Source: Collybia mongolica | Lineage: Eukaryota > Basidiomycota > Agaricomycetes > Agaricales > Clitocybaceae | Direction: 5' to 3' | DNA length: 64,000 nt | Assembly (NCBI GenBank): GCA_013420905.1 | Contig: JAAXNY010000017.1 | Location: 992,001-1,056,000, forward strand | In this document: piece after piece, positions 34,771-46,455 of the stretch | Layout: each line of letters opens with the position of its first letter | How positions within the stretch are numbered: position 1 is the first letter of the stretch | Translations under genes and position numbers: made by a program | The notes under the pieces: generated by a model | Told to the model about the DNA's origin: nothing | The model's input: the letters and a program-made list of their open reading frames with translations, nothing else | Databases searched by the model: none

Positions 34771-36360
34771 TCAGGAGGCGTGGGGGCACTTATGACCTGC
34801 CAGTGTTGCAAGTCTCGGTGGGGTGGCCTTGCAGCACGCCGCTAGGTCGCGGTGATTGCAGGCGTCATGAGGTCCGCCGCAGTAGGAGCACAGTTGAGCT
34901 CTGAAGGGACAGACCTCCTTGCAGTGGCCAAACCTCCAGCACTTTGTGCAGATAGGGACCCCTATCCGCTTGTCAGCAGGCAGGATGGTCAAAGACTGGG
35001 ACCCGAGCATGAAGCTCTTGTTCCGAGGGCTGCGGAGGTGGGTGCCTCCACGAGAATCATAAATGTCGAAGAACACAGTGCATGAGTCTGACGTTTTGGA
35101 GTTTCTGACCACGCGGGGGAGCGCCCCTTGGTACAGATGGATCGCACCTTTCCATTTGCAGGTTTCAAGGATAGTCTTGACCTCCAACGGAGTGATGGGA
35201 ATGGGCTTCCCGGTTTTGTCATATGTGACGGTCGTACCAAAGAAGGGAAAGTTGGGGATGCAGAGGAAGGTCTTGGAGGACCCGACCTCAACCCGTGTCT
35301 CTGTCTCAGCCCCTCGAGCCTCCTTTGCCTTGGCGTCAAAGAACTGGTAGAGGACCTGGAGGTCATCTTCGGAAGGCACAGAGTCCATGACAAGGGACAA
35401 ACCCCCAAGATGGTTCCGTGTTTCCACGACGGCGCGGATGGTTCGGCGATTAGAACCAAGAGTACTGTTGATCGTTGGTACAACGGGAGCATTGTCCCAG
35501 TACACCAGCAGAGAACAGAAAACCACAACTTCTTTCTGAGAGGAGCCGTGGGTGGTGGAATGCTTCACGTTGGCGTGGGCTCGTTCAGCGTTTGTGCGGG
35601 AGATGGCAGCCCCACCCGCAACAATCTGTTGCACTTGGACAATGGATGCATTGGGAGCCGAGGGGAACAACTTGGCCATTTGGACTAGTCCCTCCGCCGT
35701 GGCAGCGGCACCCTTTCTCCTCTTAGAAGGGGGAGGTTGGGGGAGAGAGGCAGCAGCAGCTGCCATAGATGCAAACGAGGCCGGGGTCGGCCTAGGGGGG
35801 GGAGGCGGAGGCCGTCTGGATGACCAAGCCGGGATAAGCTTCCTTTGGGGCCTGCGGAGACCTGCAGGGTCAGAGGTAGCATTGGACGAGTGGGGGGGCC
35901 GCTGCCCTGATCCAGGGGGACTGTACTTAGGGGCGGGGGGAGCGTCAGGGGGGAGCTGGCTCCGAAGGCTGTCAATGACCTGTTGTAGGGCGGCGACTTG
36001 AGAGGTCCCATTGGCAACATGCCGGATGAGGCCGATTTCAGAGGCCGAGTATACGACCTGGAGGAGCTCAGTGGCAAAGGTGTCGGTGAGGTGTGCAGGG
36101 ACGCGATATCCCTTTTCAGTCCAGAGGTTCATAAGCTCTGTTGTGTTGTGGAGCGATGAGGTAGCCGCCTGGACATCCACCTCCGCCGATTCTTTCGAAC
36201 CAGTTGGGAGGAAGGCATCCGCAGGGTCGTCAAAGCTCTCCTGGAAGGAGTTCATCTCCACCCCCTCCAAGGTTTCCTCTCGGTCCTGGGGGGGTGGGGC
36301 TGGGGCTTTGCCTTTGGCGGACAACAGTGTAATGGTGTTGTCGTCTGCCGCAGTGTCCAT
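34771..36360 (-). CDS. LINE copy 2 ORF1, gag-like RNA-binding protein
   Basis: An open frame of 529 codons. The first 250 residues are Pro/Ser/Ala-rich and disordered. The middle (from about residue 280) holds a folded part with NSTLGSNRRTIRAVVETRN and DDLQVLYQFFDAKAKEA. The end carries a zinc knuckle CTKCWRFGHCKEVC (CX2CX4HX4C) and a second Cys/His cluster (CSYCGGPHDACNH). ORF1 proteins of this type coat the LINE RNA. ORF2 begins about 230 bases downstream. The frame is intact, unlike ORF2. Confidence 0.85.
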   Translation of the reverse strand: MDTAADDNTITLLSAKGKAPAPPPQDREETLEGVEMNSFQESFDDPADAFLPTGSKESAEVDVQAATSSLHNTTELMNLWTEKGYRVPAHLTDTFATELLQVVYSASEIGLIRHVANGTSQVAALQQVIDSLRSQLPPDAPPAPKYSPPGSGQRPPHSSNATSDPAGLRRPQRKLIPAWSSRRPPPPPPRPTPASFASMAAAAASLPQPPPSKRRKGAAATAEGLVQMAKLFPSAPNASIVQVQQIVAGGAAISRTNAERAHANVKHSTTHGSSQKEVVVFCSLLVYWDNAPVVPTINSTLGSNRRTIRAVVETRNHLGGLSLVMDSVPSEDDLQVLYQFFDAKAKEARGAETETRVEVGSSKTFLCIPNFPFFGTTVTYDKTGKPIPITPLEVKTILETCKWKGAIHLYQGALPRVVRNSKTSDSCTVFFDIYDSRGGTHLRSPRNKSFMLGSQSLTILPADKRIGVPICTKCWRFGHCKEVCPFRAQLCSYCGGPHDACNHRDLAACCKATPPRLATLAGHKCPHAS

Positions 36361-36703
36361 TGGAGTGGAGGAATCTGCTTCCGATGCAGGTGCAGGCGTG
36401 GGTGGTCGAAAGAAGACCCATTGTGCAATAGTAGGGAGGCCCAGGGGTATCTGAGGAGTTGTGCTCCTGGATGGAGCAGGGGAGGAGGACCCATGAAGAT
36501 AGTCGCGAATGTCCGGCGGTTTCGAGGCGCGTTCCGCCGATCGCTGGGATCAGCCAGGTGGATTGTCTTTGCCCATGTCAGAGGCACAGGGCTTGGTTGG
36601 TAGAGTGTTATCAGGGGTGATCTAGGGCAGCAGGGTGCGTAGAACGACGATGACGACTACGACGGTGGCTGTGCACGTCGTGGTAACAAGTCAAGAAGCA
36701 ATG

Positions 36704-39410
36704 AAGCTTCATTTTACTAACAGGTCTTCTATTACAACATATGCCATGGTTGACTGTGGTGCTACCACATCTTGTATCTCCAAGCACTTTGCATCTTGTC
36801 ATCTTAAGGACACACCTATACCTATTATGGTAGTTGATGACTCTCCTATTGCATCTAGATTGATCACCCAGGATGTCTTCACTAACATTTCTGTAGGCTT
36901 CCACTCAGAAACTCGGGCCCTTGCTGTTGTCGCAGTTGGATACCCAATTGTTTTGGGTCTTGACTGGCTTCAGGACCACAATCCCAACATCAACTGGGCT
37001 AAGTCTCATCTCATGCTCAACTGTTGTGGACTCTCTCCAGCCAACTCCTCCAAGGTGTATGCCAAGGGCTTTGGTCCTTTGCTACAGCCTGCCTTAGCTG
37101 CATTTTGCTCAATTTCAGATGTTGGTTTAGGCTTCAGTCTATCTAACCCAATTCTCTTGCCTTCTCATCTTGCACCACCCTCTGCTCCTTGAAACCACCC
37201 CAAACCTCCCTTGAAACCTCATACCTCATTCCTCTCTGCTTTTGTTGGGATGAATGGCTTCAGTCACTCTACCCCTCTCCTCTTGAACCCACTCCTACCC
37301 CTTCAACTCCCAATGTCAAGGTGGTTAGCCCCAAAAAATTCACTCACCTTGCAAAAGGCAAGGAGATATGCTATTTACACTTTCATAATTCCTCTTCCAT
37401 TTTTATCAACTTGTTTGGCACTGACCCCCCTCTTCCTGCACCTGATGGGTTATCTATGGCTCCCTCCTCTTTGGAAAGTCAGACTGATCCTCAGGAGGAT
37501 TTTTGCACTTTTGTTCCAGGTAAATATTGGCCTTGGGCTGATACTGTTTTCAATCCTTTGGAATTCAACAAACTCCCTGAGCATTGGCCATTTGACATTG
37601 ACATCAAGCTCAAAGAAGGGAAGTCACCACCCTTTGGCCCCATCTATTGCCTCACATCAGCAGAACATGAAGCCATGGCTGAGTACATCAACTCAAACCT
37701 CAAGCATGGTCACATTTGTTGTTCCACCTCTTCAGCTGGTGCCCCAGTCCTTTTCATCAGGAAGAAAACTGGTAATATTTGACTTTGTGTTGATTTCTGT
37801 GGCTTAAACACCATCACATGGAAAAACAGGTATCCCCTTCCTCTCATTAATGATCTTCTCAATTGTGTTCAAGGCTGTAAAGTCTTCACAGTTATTGACT
37901 TGAAGTTGGCCTATAGTCACCTATGCATTTGCAATGGTGATGAATGGAAAACTGCTTTTTGTACCCACTTGGGTCTTTTTGAACATCTCATTGTTCCTTA
38001 TGGACTCACTAATGCCCCAGCGGCATGGCAGTCCTATATTCAGGACATTCTTTGAGATCTGCTGGACACTATCTGTGTTGTCTACCTGGATGACATTCTC
38101 ATTTTTTCCAAAATGCAGGAAGAGCATGATCAGCATGTTGGACTAGTCCTTGACCAACTTTGTGATGCTCAACTCTGTGCTAACACAGTGAAATGCAAAT
38201 TTGATTGCTCTGAATTCAAATATTTGGGCTACATCATCAGTGCTGATGGCATTAAGATGAACCCAAAAAAACTCGAAACCATCACAGATTGGCCTAAACC
38301 AACAAAGGTCAAGGATCTTCAATCTTTTCTGGGTTTCACCAATTTCTATCATTGTTTCATTGACAGTTACTCTCATTTAACTCTTCCACTTACTGAACTT
38401 ACCAAAAAATCTTTGAATTGGAATTTTGCAGGTACAGCTCAAGATGCTTTTCAGGCGTTGAAGGCTGAATTCATCAAATCCCCATTCAACAACCAGATAG
38501 TGATAGATTCCTCCACCCAGTTGCTTTCTACTCCTAGAAACTCTCACCAAGCAGAATCAACTACAATGTGCATGATAAAGAACTCCTTGCAGTTGTTGAT
38601 TCATTCTGCAACATGCGTGCTTGGGTCCTTGGTTCACCATCTCCAATTTCAGTCATTTGTGACCACAAAAACCTTGAGTATATCATGTCTTCTCAAATTC
38701 TCAACCATCATCAAGCATGATGGGCTATGTCCCTCTCTGATTTTGATTTTGTCTAACTTGGGGTCTGGGTCATTCAAACATTGCTGATGCCCCATCATGA
38801 CGCCTGGATTTTGTCCCTCAAAAGCAGGATGAGCACCTTGAAGCTCAACTTCAAGTGTTACTGACTAAGTCTCACACCAAGCAACTTTTTCCCTCAGATT
38901 CTACCACTTTGACACCTATCCCATTCCTCAGCTCCATTACCACACTCTCAATTGACAACTCTCACTTACTAGATTGCTTCAAGTGCACTTTCCAGGAAGA
39001 CATGGAATGGTGCAAAGCAATAGTGAGAGGTGACTCAAGTTTCATGATGGAAGGTGGTCTGGTGTTTCACCAAGGCCATCTTTACATTCTGCCACCCCTT
39101 TGAGCTGATATCCTCTACACCCAACATGACTCCATCATTGGAGGTCACCCAGGTTGAAATCGCACAATGGGCCTGGTTTCATGCGACTACTCATGGCCTG
39201 GCATGAACATATACATTTGACATTATGTTGAAGCTTGCGAAACATGTCCAAGAATCAAAACCCCTTGTCACAAACCATTTGGCCTCCCCCAGCCCCTCAA
39301 CATCCCTTCGCACTCATAGCAGTCCATTTCAATGGATTTCATTGTGAAACTTCCCAATTCACATGGATATGATTCCATCTGGGTCATTTGTGACCATCTA
39401 ACACTTGAGG
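36704..39410 (+). pseudogene. Chromovirus protease, RT and first part of integrase
   Basis: Directly after LINE copy 2 the pol gene resumes. The protease reads MVDCGATTSCIS (live: D-S/T-G), followed by IVLGLDWLQDHNP near 36,960. The reverse transcriptase (about 37,520-38,100) has PPFGPIYCLT, SSAGAPVLFIRKKTG, TVIDLKLAYSHL, GLTNAPAAWQ and an intact YLDD box near 38,085, with stops at about 37,780 and 38,055. The tether and RNase H follow (LQSFLGFTNFY near 38,320, ICDHKNLEYIMS near 38,650). The integrase zinc finger (HDSIIGGHPG, CETCPRIKTPC) and SMDFIVKLPNSHGYDS lie at 39,125-39,380. The frame is cut at about 39,410-39,420 by the next insertion. Confidence 0.88.
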
Positions 39411-41199
39411 TAGAGGGCCATTACTGGCAGATATGAGTCCTTATGTTTTTTTTTTGATTAACTTTTCTTTATATTTCTAGAACCAGGTTGTTGCAATAGA
39501 ACTAGCTATCCAGAATCTCTTCAACTTTATATTACTTTTTGTTGTTGATAAGTTTGGTTCTGGAACACTTGTCAGGCATTGTCCTAGAATTAGATTGTAG
39601 GGTACAGGGAGTAGCTTGACAACATGGAAGGCCTGATGGATACACAACATGAAGATGTAATATGACCACACATTTGAGCTTGCCAAATACTTGTTGCACT
39701 TCTGTAAGGGGTCATGTTGCCAAGAGTTTCAGACAGGGAGCAGTATACACAGTACAAACAACCATGCAGGGAAGGGATGAGCATAGAGCACTAGAGGCTT
39801 GACCATGGTAGAGAACCTAGCCCAACCCTATTACAAAGGTGCCCTTCCATGGAGAGGAAGGGGCACCTTATATATAGTACATTGTGCCTATGTCTCAAAT
39901 AACAACAGAATCTGATATCAGTAACTCTACTGATGTAACAATACATCTGTGATATGTTAGTCCAGAGTAAACTACTATCTGTCAAGGGGTTAAAGCAGTG
40001 TGTGTCAGAATAATATGTATAACAGTGAGGCTATGCAAGCTGTGTAATAGTGATTCTGATGGCTAGATGTGGACAAACAAGTGATCCCCTTACAACTTCA
40101 CCCATATCCATGGTGTATGGTATAAGCAACTGCATATGAATTGCCAATAGAAGTTGGCATTTATAGATCCTATACAAATATCCACCAATAAAAGGTAACA
40201 ATATATATCTAGGCATTTTCCTTAAAAATAAGTCAGCTGGTAAAGTGGGGACTCAGACTCTCAGAGATGGACTGTGTGAAAAAATTAACAAACTTGAAAA
40301 TGTAGATCCATATTTGTATATTCCAAATATACAACCAACTCAGTAGCTTCCCTGGGGACTTTACACTGAGCCACATGAGCCACACAGACCATACAGAAAA
40401 ATGCAGATGTCTGCAGACTGAGCTCAGACCCTGTTTGGCAGGGAGCCCTGCTTAATTGGCAGTCTGCATCTGAGCCAAGTCAAAGCTAAGTCCATAAATC
40501 CATGCTGTTACTTAGATGCTCAGACCCAGCTTGGAACAACTCCTCATGAAATCCATGCAGACTGTCCAGATTGCTTACTTAATTATAGTTACCATTGCTT
40601 ATTTAATGCACAAAAATGCAATATTTTGGAGAGTCAAATACAAGGCATCAAGGTTACATGTCATGTGCATAAAGCATGCAGATTAACCATTTAGCAATAT
40701 GAGCTTGTCAGTCCAAGGTGCTTGTTTTTATAATGACCCCTGTTGCCTACTCTTGGCCATTACTGGCAATGGCTGAATATTGTTGATAGGTGCTACATCA
40801 CCTGTCAGCCTTGTTGTCAACCTCCACCACTACATCCCCAGCTGCCCCCTCCCATCACCTTCCTGCTGTATGATTGTGCACAATACTGCCAAATACAACG
40901 CCAGGTCCCACTGCCATGGATACCACCACCCTCTCTCATACCCACCCCTCTTAGTGAAAATAACAACTGCAAAATCACAACAATAAGAGCTGCAGTAAGA
41001 ACTACAGAGGCGCCTGCCACATTACCAGTGACTGCCTGCCCACATCTGCTAGTGAGTGGCTAGCATGGTGGACATGGGTGGTGCAGTGGTGTATTCCATA
41101 TGGTAGAACCATCACCTGGTGGCTGGGTGTGCACCCCTGGATGTGCTGTCTAGACCGAGTAGTGCCAATCACCCCTGTGCCCTAACCAGATGTATGTAA

Positions 41200-41490
41200 G
41201 GTGAGTGAATATGGGCCCCACATCTAGTTGCTCAGATATACCTTGTTCTATTGTATATGCACCTATATGCTGCTGGATACCTTGAGACTACCTTCGTGTA
41301 ATTCTATCCACCTTGTGATATGTTCTTATTCCTTTTACAAATATTACTTTACTTCTATCCACCTTGTGATATGTTCTTATTCCTTTTGCAAATACTAGTT
41401 TACTTCTTACTGATACTTTAACCCTGTACTATTTGCACAGCTCTAGTCGGCTGATATAGACTTCTGGTACACCCACAGTATTTATCCAAT
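41200..41490. repeat. Repeat family X, uninterrupted copy
   Basis: It matches the flanks of the hAT element on both sides. Its left part fits 23,150-23,242 and its right part (TTTACTTCTTACTGATACTTTA, TTGCACAGC, CAGTATTT) fits 50,584-50,770. At the hAT insertion point it reads ATACCTTGAGACTACC, with one CTTGAGAC. It therefore shows the empty site. A CTATCCACCTTGTGATATG unit is repeated twice at 41,307 and 41,356. Confidence 0.65.
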
Positions 41491-41499
41491 GTACCTATT

Positions 41500-42725
41500 T
41501 ATAGATTGGACTACCCAATTGTGAAACTTAAACTAATTGTTTAAATTTTAAGACAATTAATAAACAAAGAATATACCAAATAGCTAAATCACTAAGGAAG
41601 TAATATTGATCCAAATGCCTACTTGGGTGGAGTGGGCCAACACACTGTGTGGCAGGTACTTGTTCTTTATTTCTTTTCTTAGGAGAAATAAGTCCATTCC
41701 ACATTCAGGAAGTTGTAAATGACTAGAAAAAATGTAAATGATAGTTTATAGAGGTCATGTGACCATGGGAAAATGTTACCAAGTAAACAAGCAATGCCTG
41801 TGCACAAAACCCGATGCCATAGCTTATCTGGTTATGGAGAAAACACAAAAACCATCAAAACTAACTTTTTCCCAGGATCATGGACACTAAATAAGCATTC
41901 AGATAGTTGTCATGTATTTGGTATACTTATGTGATGGAATAGATCATGTGACATGTGTCAATAAATAGAGAAATCAATCTTATTTGTATTTCAGGTAAAT
42001 ATAGTAGTAGTTGTTGATTATTCCAATGTTTGATGTAATTTCCCACAAGGGTCATGGTTGGTAAGGGTCATTGTTGTTATAAGATGTTTGTTTACCCCTG
42101 GCATAACACACAGACCTTCAAAACTAGCTGATCCTGGATATTTCTAATATTTCACTCAAAATGGACTATGGGAAAAATATGCTCAACAAGGAAATTGTAG
42201 AGCCATGTTTGTACATTCCAAATATATGAAAACAAAGTTAATAGCTTTACTGGTTATGGAGAAAAACACAAAATAAATTTTCAAATGTAACACTTTGAAA
42301 TATTAGATATGCATAATTTTGATGGCATCATTAAAAGCATTATGTAAGCATCCCAAATACATGCAAATTATGTCACAATACTTTGTATTTGTGGAGAAAT
42401 GCTGTAAAGAGCCACAAGAGAAGAAAAATCCCATTATGGAAATATTTTCCCATGGTGTTGAAATATACATGAATTGATCAACTTTTTGCCTGAAACCTAG
42501 GTTGATAAAGAACTTGTAATAATAATAGAAACAAGTTCCCACAGTATTGAAATGTATATCAACCATCCAACATTTAACAATTTATTTCTAGCCTTACATC
42601 CTAATCAAGAACTTATCAGATATGCTAAATATAGAAATATCATTATCAAAGACAAAGTTCAAACAAATGTACATATGCCTGTTAAGCGTTTTTTTCTTGT
42701 ATTATCACATACTATATTTAACCAT
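41500..42725. other. AT-rich non-genic part of the unidentified element
   Basis: CpG-poor, AT-rich, with only short open frames and no motif that I recognise on either strand. Confidence 0.5.
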
Positions 42726-42729
42726 ACTC

Positions 42730-43700
42730 ATATAGCTAGCCATTGTCAAGATATTGAGCATTATACAGTAGATTCTAGGAGCATCCACATTGACTTGTTT
42801 GGCTATGCTTTTGGCCAAGTAATATATGAATGTGATATCAAAATAGATATAACAAGAGATTATAATCAAATTTGGAAAGGTACAAACAAATATAAATGTA
42901 CATTTCCTGGTGTACCCCTTCCATAGGTCTAGGAGTAGTAGCAATTCCAATTGTGTCTGTTAGCCTTGTATTTGCTGAGATATGCATCATCTATATTGTG
43001 GGAACTTCATTAATATTGTTTGTTTGGCCAGATGTTGGCAAAGTGATATACAGATGATATTCATTTGTAACATGCAGTCAAAAAGCTGTTGTGAGTAATG
43101 TGATTTGGGAGGGTACAAACATCTACAAATACATATAAACATACACATAATGTAATCCTTCATGATGTCTAGTAGTAGCATGTCCATCAGCTTTGTATTT
43201 GCTGAGATAAGTATCATCTATATTGTGGGAAATTTCTTTAGTATTATTGTTTGTTTGGCCAGATGTGTGGTGAAATGATATGCAGACAGTATTCATTTAC
43301 AATATGTAGCAAGAAATTTGTTGTTGATGAGGTTTAGAAAAATAAAGACAAATACAAACACTTACAAACATATACATGAGGTACAACACCAGCAATTTAA
43401 ATTACATCCATAGGCCTTGTTGTTGTCGAGATATGCAATGGTTTATAGTGTGGGAACTTTGATGGTATTGTTTGTTTGGCTAGCTGTGTGGCTAACTCAT
43501 ACACAAACCTGATATTCATTTGTAACATGCTTGTAGTGAGAGAGCTGCTTTTGATCATGATGTTTGAAGGTGTACAAACAAATACAAATACATATAAATA
43601 TCTACATTGGGTAGCCCCTCACCATGTCTAGTAGTAGCAATTTAAATTGCACCCATAGGTCTTGTCATTGTTGAGATATGCAATGTTTTGTATTGTAGGA
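42730..43700. repeat. Degenerate tandem repeat, about 225-245 bp unit
   Basis: A block containing TTGTATTTGCTGAGATA, then TATTGTGGGAA, then TTGTTTGTTTGGC(C/T)AG, then GATATTCATTTGTAACATG recurs with starts near 42,967, 43,190, 43,413 and 43,660, and in a weaker form near 42,735. The units are separated by ACAAATACAAATACATATA-like spacers. It shows no coding sense. Confidence 0.7.
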
Positions 43701-43732
43701 AAAGTTTGACCCAAAGCGGAACAAGCCACTTG

Positions 43733-43802
43733 TAATCGTGCTTACGTTTGTCAACTACACTGTTAGCTCTAACAGCGTAGTTGACAAACGTAAGCATGAT
43801 TA
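43733..43802. repeat. 70-bp near-perfect palindrome
   Basis: Left arm 43,733-43,766 and right arm 43,769-43,802 pair over 34 bases with two mismatches and a 2-base centre. The arms contain TTACGTTTGTCAACTAC and its inverse. Pairing extends loosely a few bases further through CCACT on both sides. Both mismatches are C/T or G/A changes at CpG sites. RNA from it would form a long hairpin. It lies at the start of a CpG-containing stretch (about 43,705-44,120) inside CpG-poor sequence. Confidence 0.85.
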
Positions 43803-44151
43803 TGCAGTGGACAGTTATTAATTAATTCTTGAGATATCCCAAGAAAAAGACCAATTAACTCGAATTTATATTATTAAATGCAGCCCATGTTAGCAGTTGC
43901 CTTTTTTGCTCGAAATCCGCGCGTCGGCTAATTTTGATTCCCACAGTTAGAAAAATATTTCCACGACTACAAAGTCTTACTGATGTACTTCAAAATGTTT
44001 ACTGATCATATTCTAATGAAATCTCGGAACACTTCAAACTTACTAACCGTGGGAAAAACAACACTGGATCTTGTTGGGTACGCTGAATTTTCCCCGCAAA
44101 CCCAGGATGATGAACGAGTTACTTATGTAAACATAAGGACTTGTAACATGC

Positions 44152-44575
44152 CGCCCATTTTGTGCCATGCAATGAGACACTTACCTCCCCCAACCTCACA
44201 TGGTTATTCCTCAATTGCATTTTTTGTCTTCATGGATTGCCCCACTCAATAATTTCTGAGTGTGGTTCTGTCTTTGTTTTGCACTTTTGGCAAGCTCTCA
44301 CCTCTCATTTGAATATTGACACTTGTACTTCCACAGCTTACCACCCACAAATGGACAGTCTCACCAAGCATACCAACCAGATGCTTGAGACTTACCTTCA
44401 TGCATACTGTTTGTACCAGCAGGATTACCTCCCTCTTGCAGAGTTTGCATTCAACAACTTTGAGAATGCATCCACTTGACAAACTCCATTGCTTGGGCCC
44501 CTACCACATTGTCAAGAAAATTGGCTCCTCCTCCTATCATCTCAACCTTCCTTCCTACCTCTCTCATTTACACCC
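44152..44575 (+). pseudogene. Chromovirus integrase, second part
   Basis: Integrase resumes with AHFVPCNETLTSP and then LPHSIISECGSVFVLHFW (a live copy would have D at the acidic position, here E-C), STAYHPQMDSLTKHTNQ and LPLAEFAFNNFENAST. After that a deletion of roughly 300 bases joins the reading to LGPYHIVKKIGSSSYHLNL, part of the C-terminal SH3-like region. It ends at the next insertion near 44,576. Confidence 0.85.
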
Positions 44576-45798
44576 TGTTGAAAGGGGGCTCCTGGGCTAT
44601 AAGTGTGCTGATGCTATGAAATGTAATCTCTTACACACACACACACCAAACCTAACAATCAACACACAAACAGTAGGAATTGCCTGTTTTGAGTTCGGGT
44701 TCAAGTGCTTAGAAGCACTAAGCTTTGAATAGTACTAGTCAAGGCTCTTTCCAATGATCTCCCAATGGGTTTGATTCAGACAAAGCTTCAACACAAGTTT
44801 AAAGCTTGCTAGGTATATTTATAATATCTCTCGATCCAATAGACTGAGTACCAAGTGTACGTTCAATTATTAATGATCCCAAGCGGATCTATAAGTCCAA
44901 GCGACTTATCAAACAAACAGTGCCAAGTGCACTAAGGCCAAGTGCCTAGTAATTCCAATGGACAATGCAGTACTAAGTTCCAAGTGAACTAAGACTCTTC
45001 AATTCTGTGATCTCTTCAAACAATTCCAATCAAGACAACTTTGAAGCAATCTGAGCCTTAATTTGGGCACACAATAGTGTTTTAACAAATGTGATTTGTA
45101 TACTCTATAGTAGCACAAAGTGGGGGCAAGATTCCTTACCTTTGCACTACTCATCTACAGTCTATTTATAGTGTACAAACTAAATATCATACAGAATTGT
45201 AAATGTTTATATGGAACCACGCTCCCCCGCACCAAGGATCTGTATTTAATGCTGACACGTCCTCTATGACTTGGCGCGTGCACCATGCGTGCCAATTATG
45301 TCGTTACTTGTTACTTATCAAATATTGAAAGAGCTGGCTAAACTCTTATCCAGTCCCAACCGTGCGCTTTGTTATTTAAAACAGCGCGGCACTGTCATTT
45401 ACTTCTCCTGATTGTCCCGGTTGTTATTCACAGTGTCCCATCTCTTCCGGTAGTTAACACCAAGTGCCCCTGACTAGGATCGGGTTGTGCAAGTCCTGAA
45501 TTTACAATTACTTCTCCTATTAATGATGATCCCCAGACTAATGATATCATACTACAATGGTTACTTATGGATTAAGATACCAAGGTTGTAACCAGGCATG
45601 GTGAATAGGACTAATAATAGACCATACTCATAGTCCTCTGTACTGATAGTGTATTATCCATTAGACTAGTTCACTCTGATTAGCCGTCTTGGAGCTCAAC
45701 TCTAATCCTTTATTACTGTTTACTTGGTTATTAGAAATGATACTAATAGCCTTACTTGTTGACTTTATAAGTGCAAACAATTTTGGGCCCTATCACCA
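44576..45798. mobile_element. Solo-LTR-like insertion of about 1.2 kb
   Basis: The block starts TGTTGAAAGGGGG and ends CCCTATCACCA, so it has TG...CA ends. It separates HLHPV from FHSSLLKPYHN of the chromovirus. It has no open frame of note, contains an (AC)8 microsatellite at about 44,631, a TATTTATA-like motif near 45,168 and repeated CAAGTG motifs (44,840-45,000). CpG is present in its second half. The flanking 5-bp duplication could not be confirmed. Confidence 0.5.
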
Positions 45799-46455
45799 TA
45801 TTCCACAGTTCCCTCCTCAAACCCTATCACAATCCCTCCTTATTCCACCCTCACACTTCCCCTGAACCATTCAACCTTGCTGACAATCCCATGCTCACCA
45901 TCCAATCCATTCACAATGCTTGCAAGATTGGTCACTGCTATGAATATTTCATACAATGGAAAAACCTTCCAGAGTCCAAAAATTCATGGGTTCCCCTCTC
46001 TGACATCCCTACATTGAGCAACAAACTTGTTGACCAGTTCCATTGTTGAAATCCTCATGCACCGTATCCTCATACTGTACACTTGTTATGAACCAAAACC
46101 TTTCCATTCCTATGTCTACCAACATTCCTTTCATTTTTACTGAACTAACTCCTTGTCCCTCTTCTCCTCACACAGATCCTGTGCCCATTGTACCTCTGAA
46201 TGCTCCAACACCACTTGCTGCCCAGCCCTTGCCCAGCCTCATGCCCCCCACTGTTCCACTCATTCCTGTAATCCCAGTTGCTGCCACTCACCCCGCTTCT
46301 CCTCCAATCATACATCAGAGGATGAGATCTGAGTATGAATCGCCTGCGCAGACCACAATGCAATCTGGTCATGTGTCAAAAACTGCTGAGTGCTATGACC
46401 CCAGGATACCTGGTTGGTAATCTGAGTGCACATTTCCACCTAAAAAGGGGGATAA
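45799..46455 (+). pseudogene. Chromovirus integrase tail with chromodomain
   Basis: After the insertion the frame continues with FHSSLLKPYHNPS and then a chromodomain: IQSIHNACKIGHCYEYFIQW followed by LPESKNSWVPLSDI. This is the histone-reading module that marks the element as a chromovirus; in live elements it steers integration toward heterochromatin. A Pro/Leu-rich tail follows (46,140-46,420). The polypurine tract and the right LTR come directly after. Confidence 0.88.

Larger units (their letters stand above)
30336..36703 (-). mobile_element. Tad1-like LINE, nearly full length (copy 2)
   Basis: 6,368 bases on the minus strand, with a T run of about 19 at the left end and AAGCTTCATTTTACT on both sides (30,321-30,335 and 36,704-36,718). 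It has a 5' untranslated region of about 340 bases, a gag-like ORF1 and an ORF2 with endonuclease, reverse transcriptase, RNase H and a terminal Cys/His knuckle. It is the longer relative of copy 1 and lies between gag and protease of the same chromovirus. CpG is frequent, so it is young compared with its host element, but ORF2 is broken. Confidence 0.92.
39423..44150. mobile_element. Unidentified element with 13-bp inverted ends
   Basis: The block splits the integrase core. AGTCCTTATGTTT lies at 39,436-39,448, and its exact inverse AAACATAAGGACT at 44,129-44,141, each 10 to 13 bases inside the apparent ends. Integrase reading resumes as AHFVPCNETLTSP at 44,152. The interior holds no recognisable transposase. 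It contains a copy of repeat family X (41,200-41,490), a tandem repeat (42,730-43,700) and a CpG-containing 3' part with a long palindrome. It may be a non-autonomous DNA transposon or two or more insertions stacked together. Confidence 0.5.

Noticed and set aside
39449..39456. T run near 39,450 as the poly(A) tail of a minus-strand LINE
   Set aside because: The run is short, no reverse transcriptase is found to its right and no target duplication of LINE type borders it.
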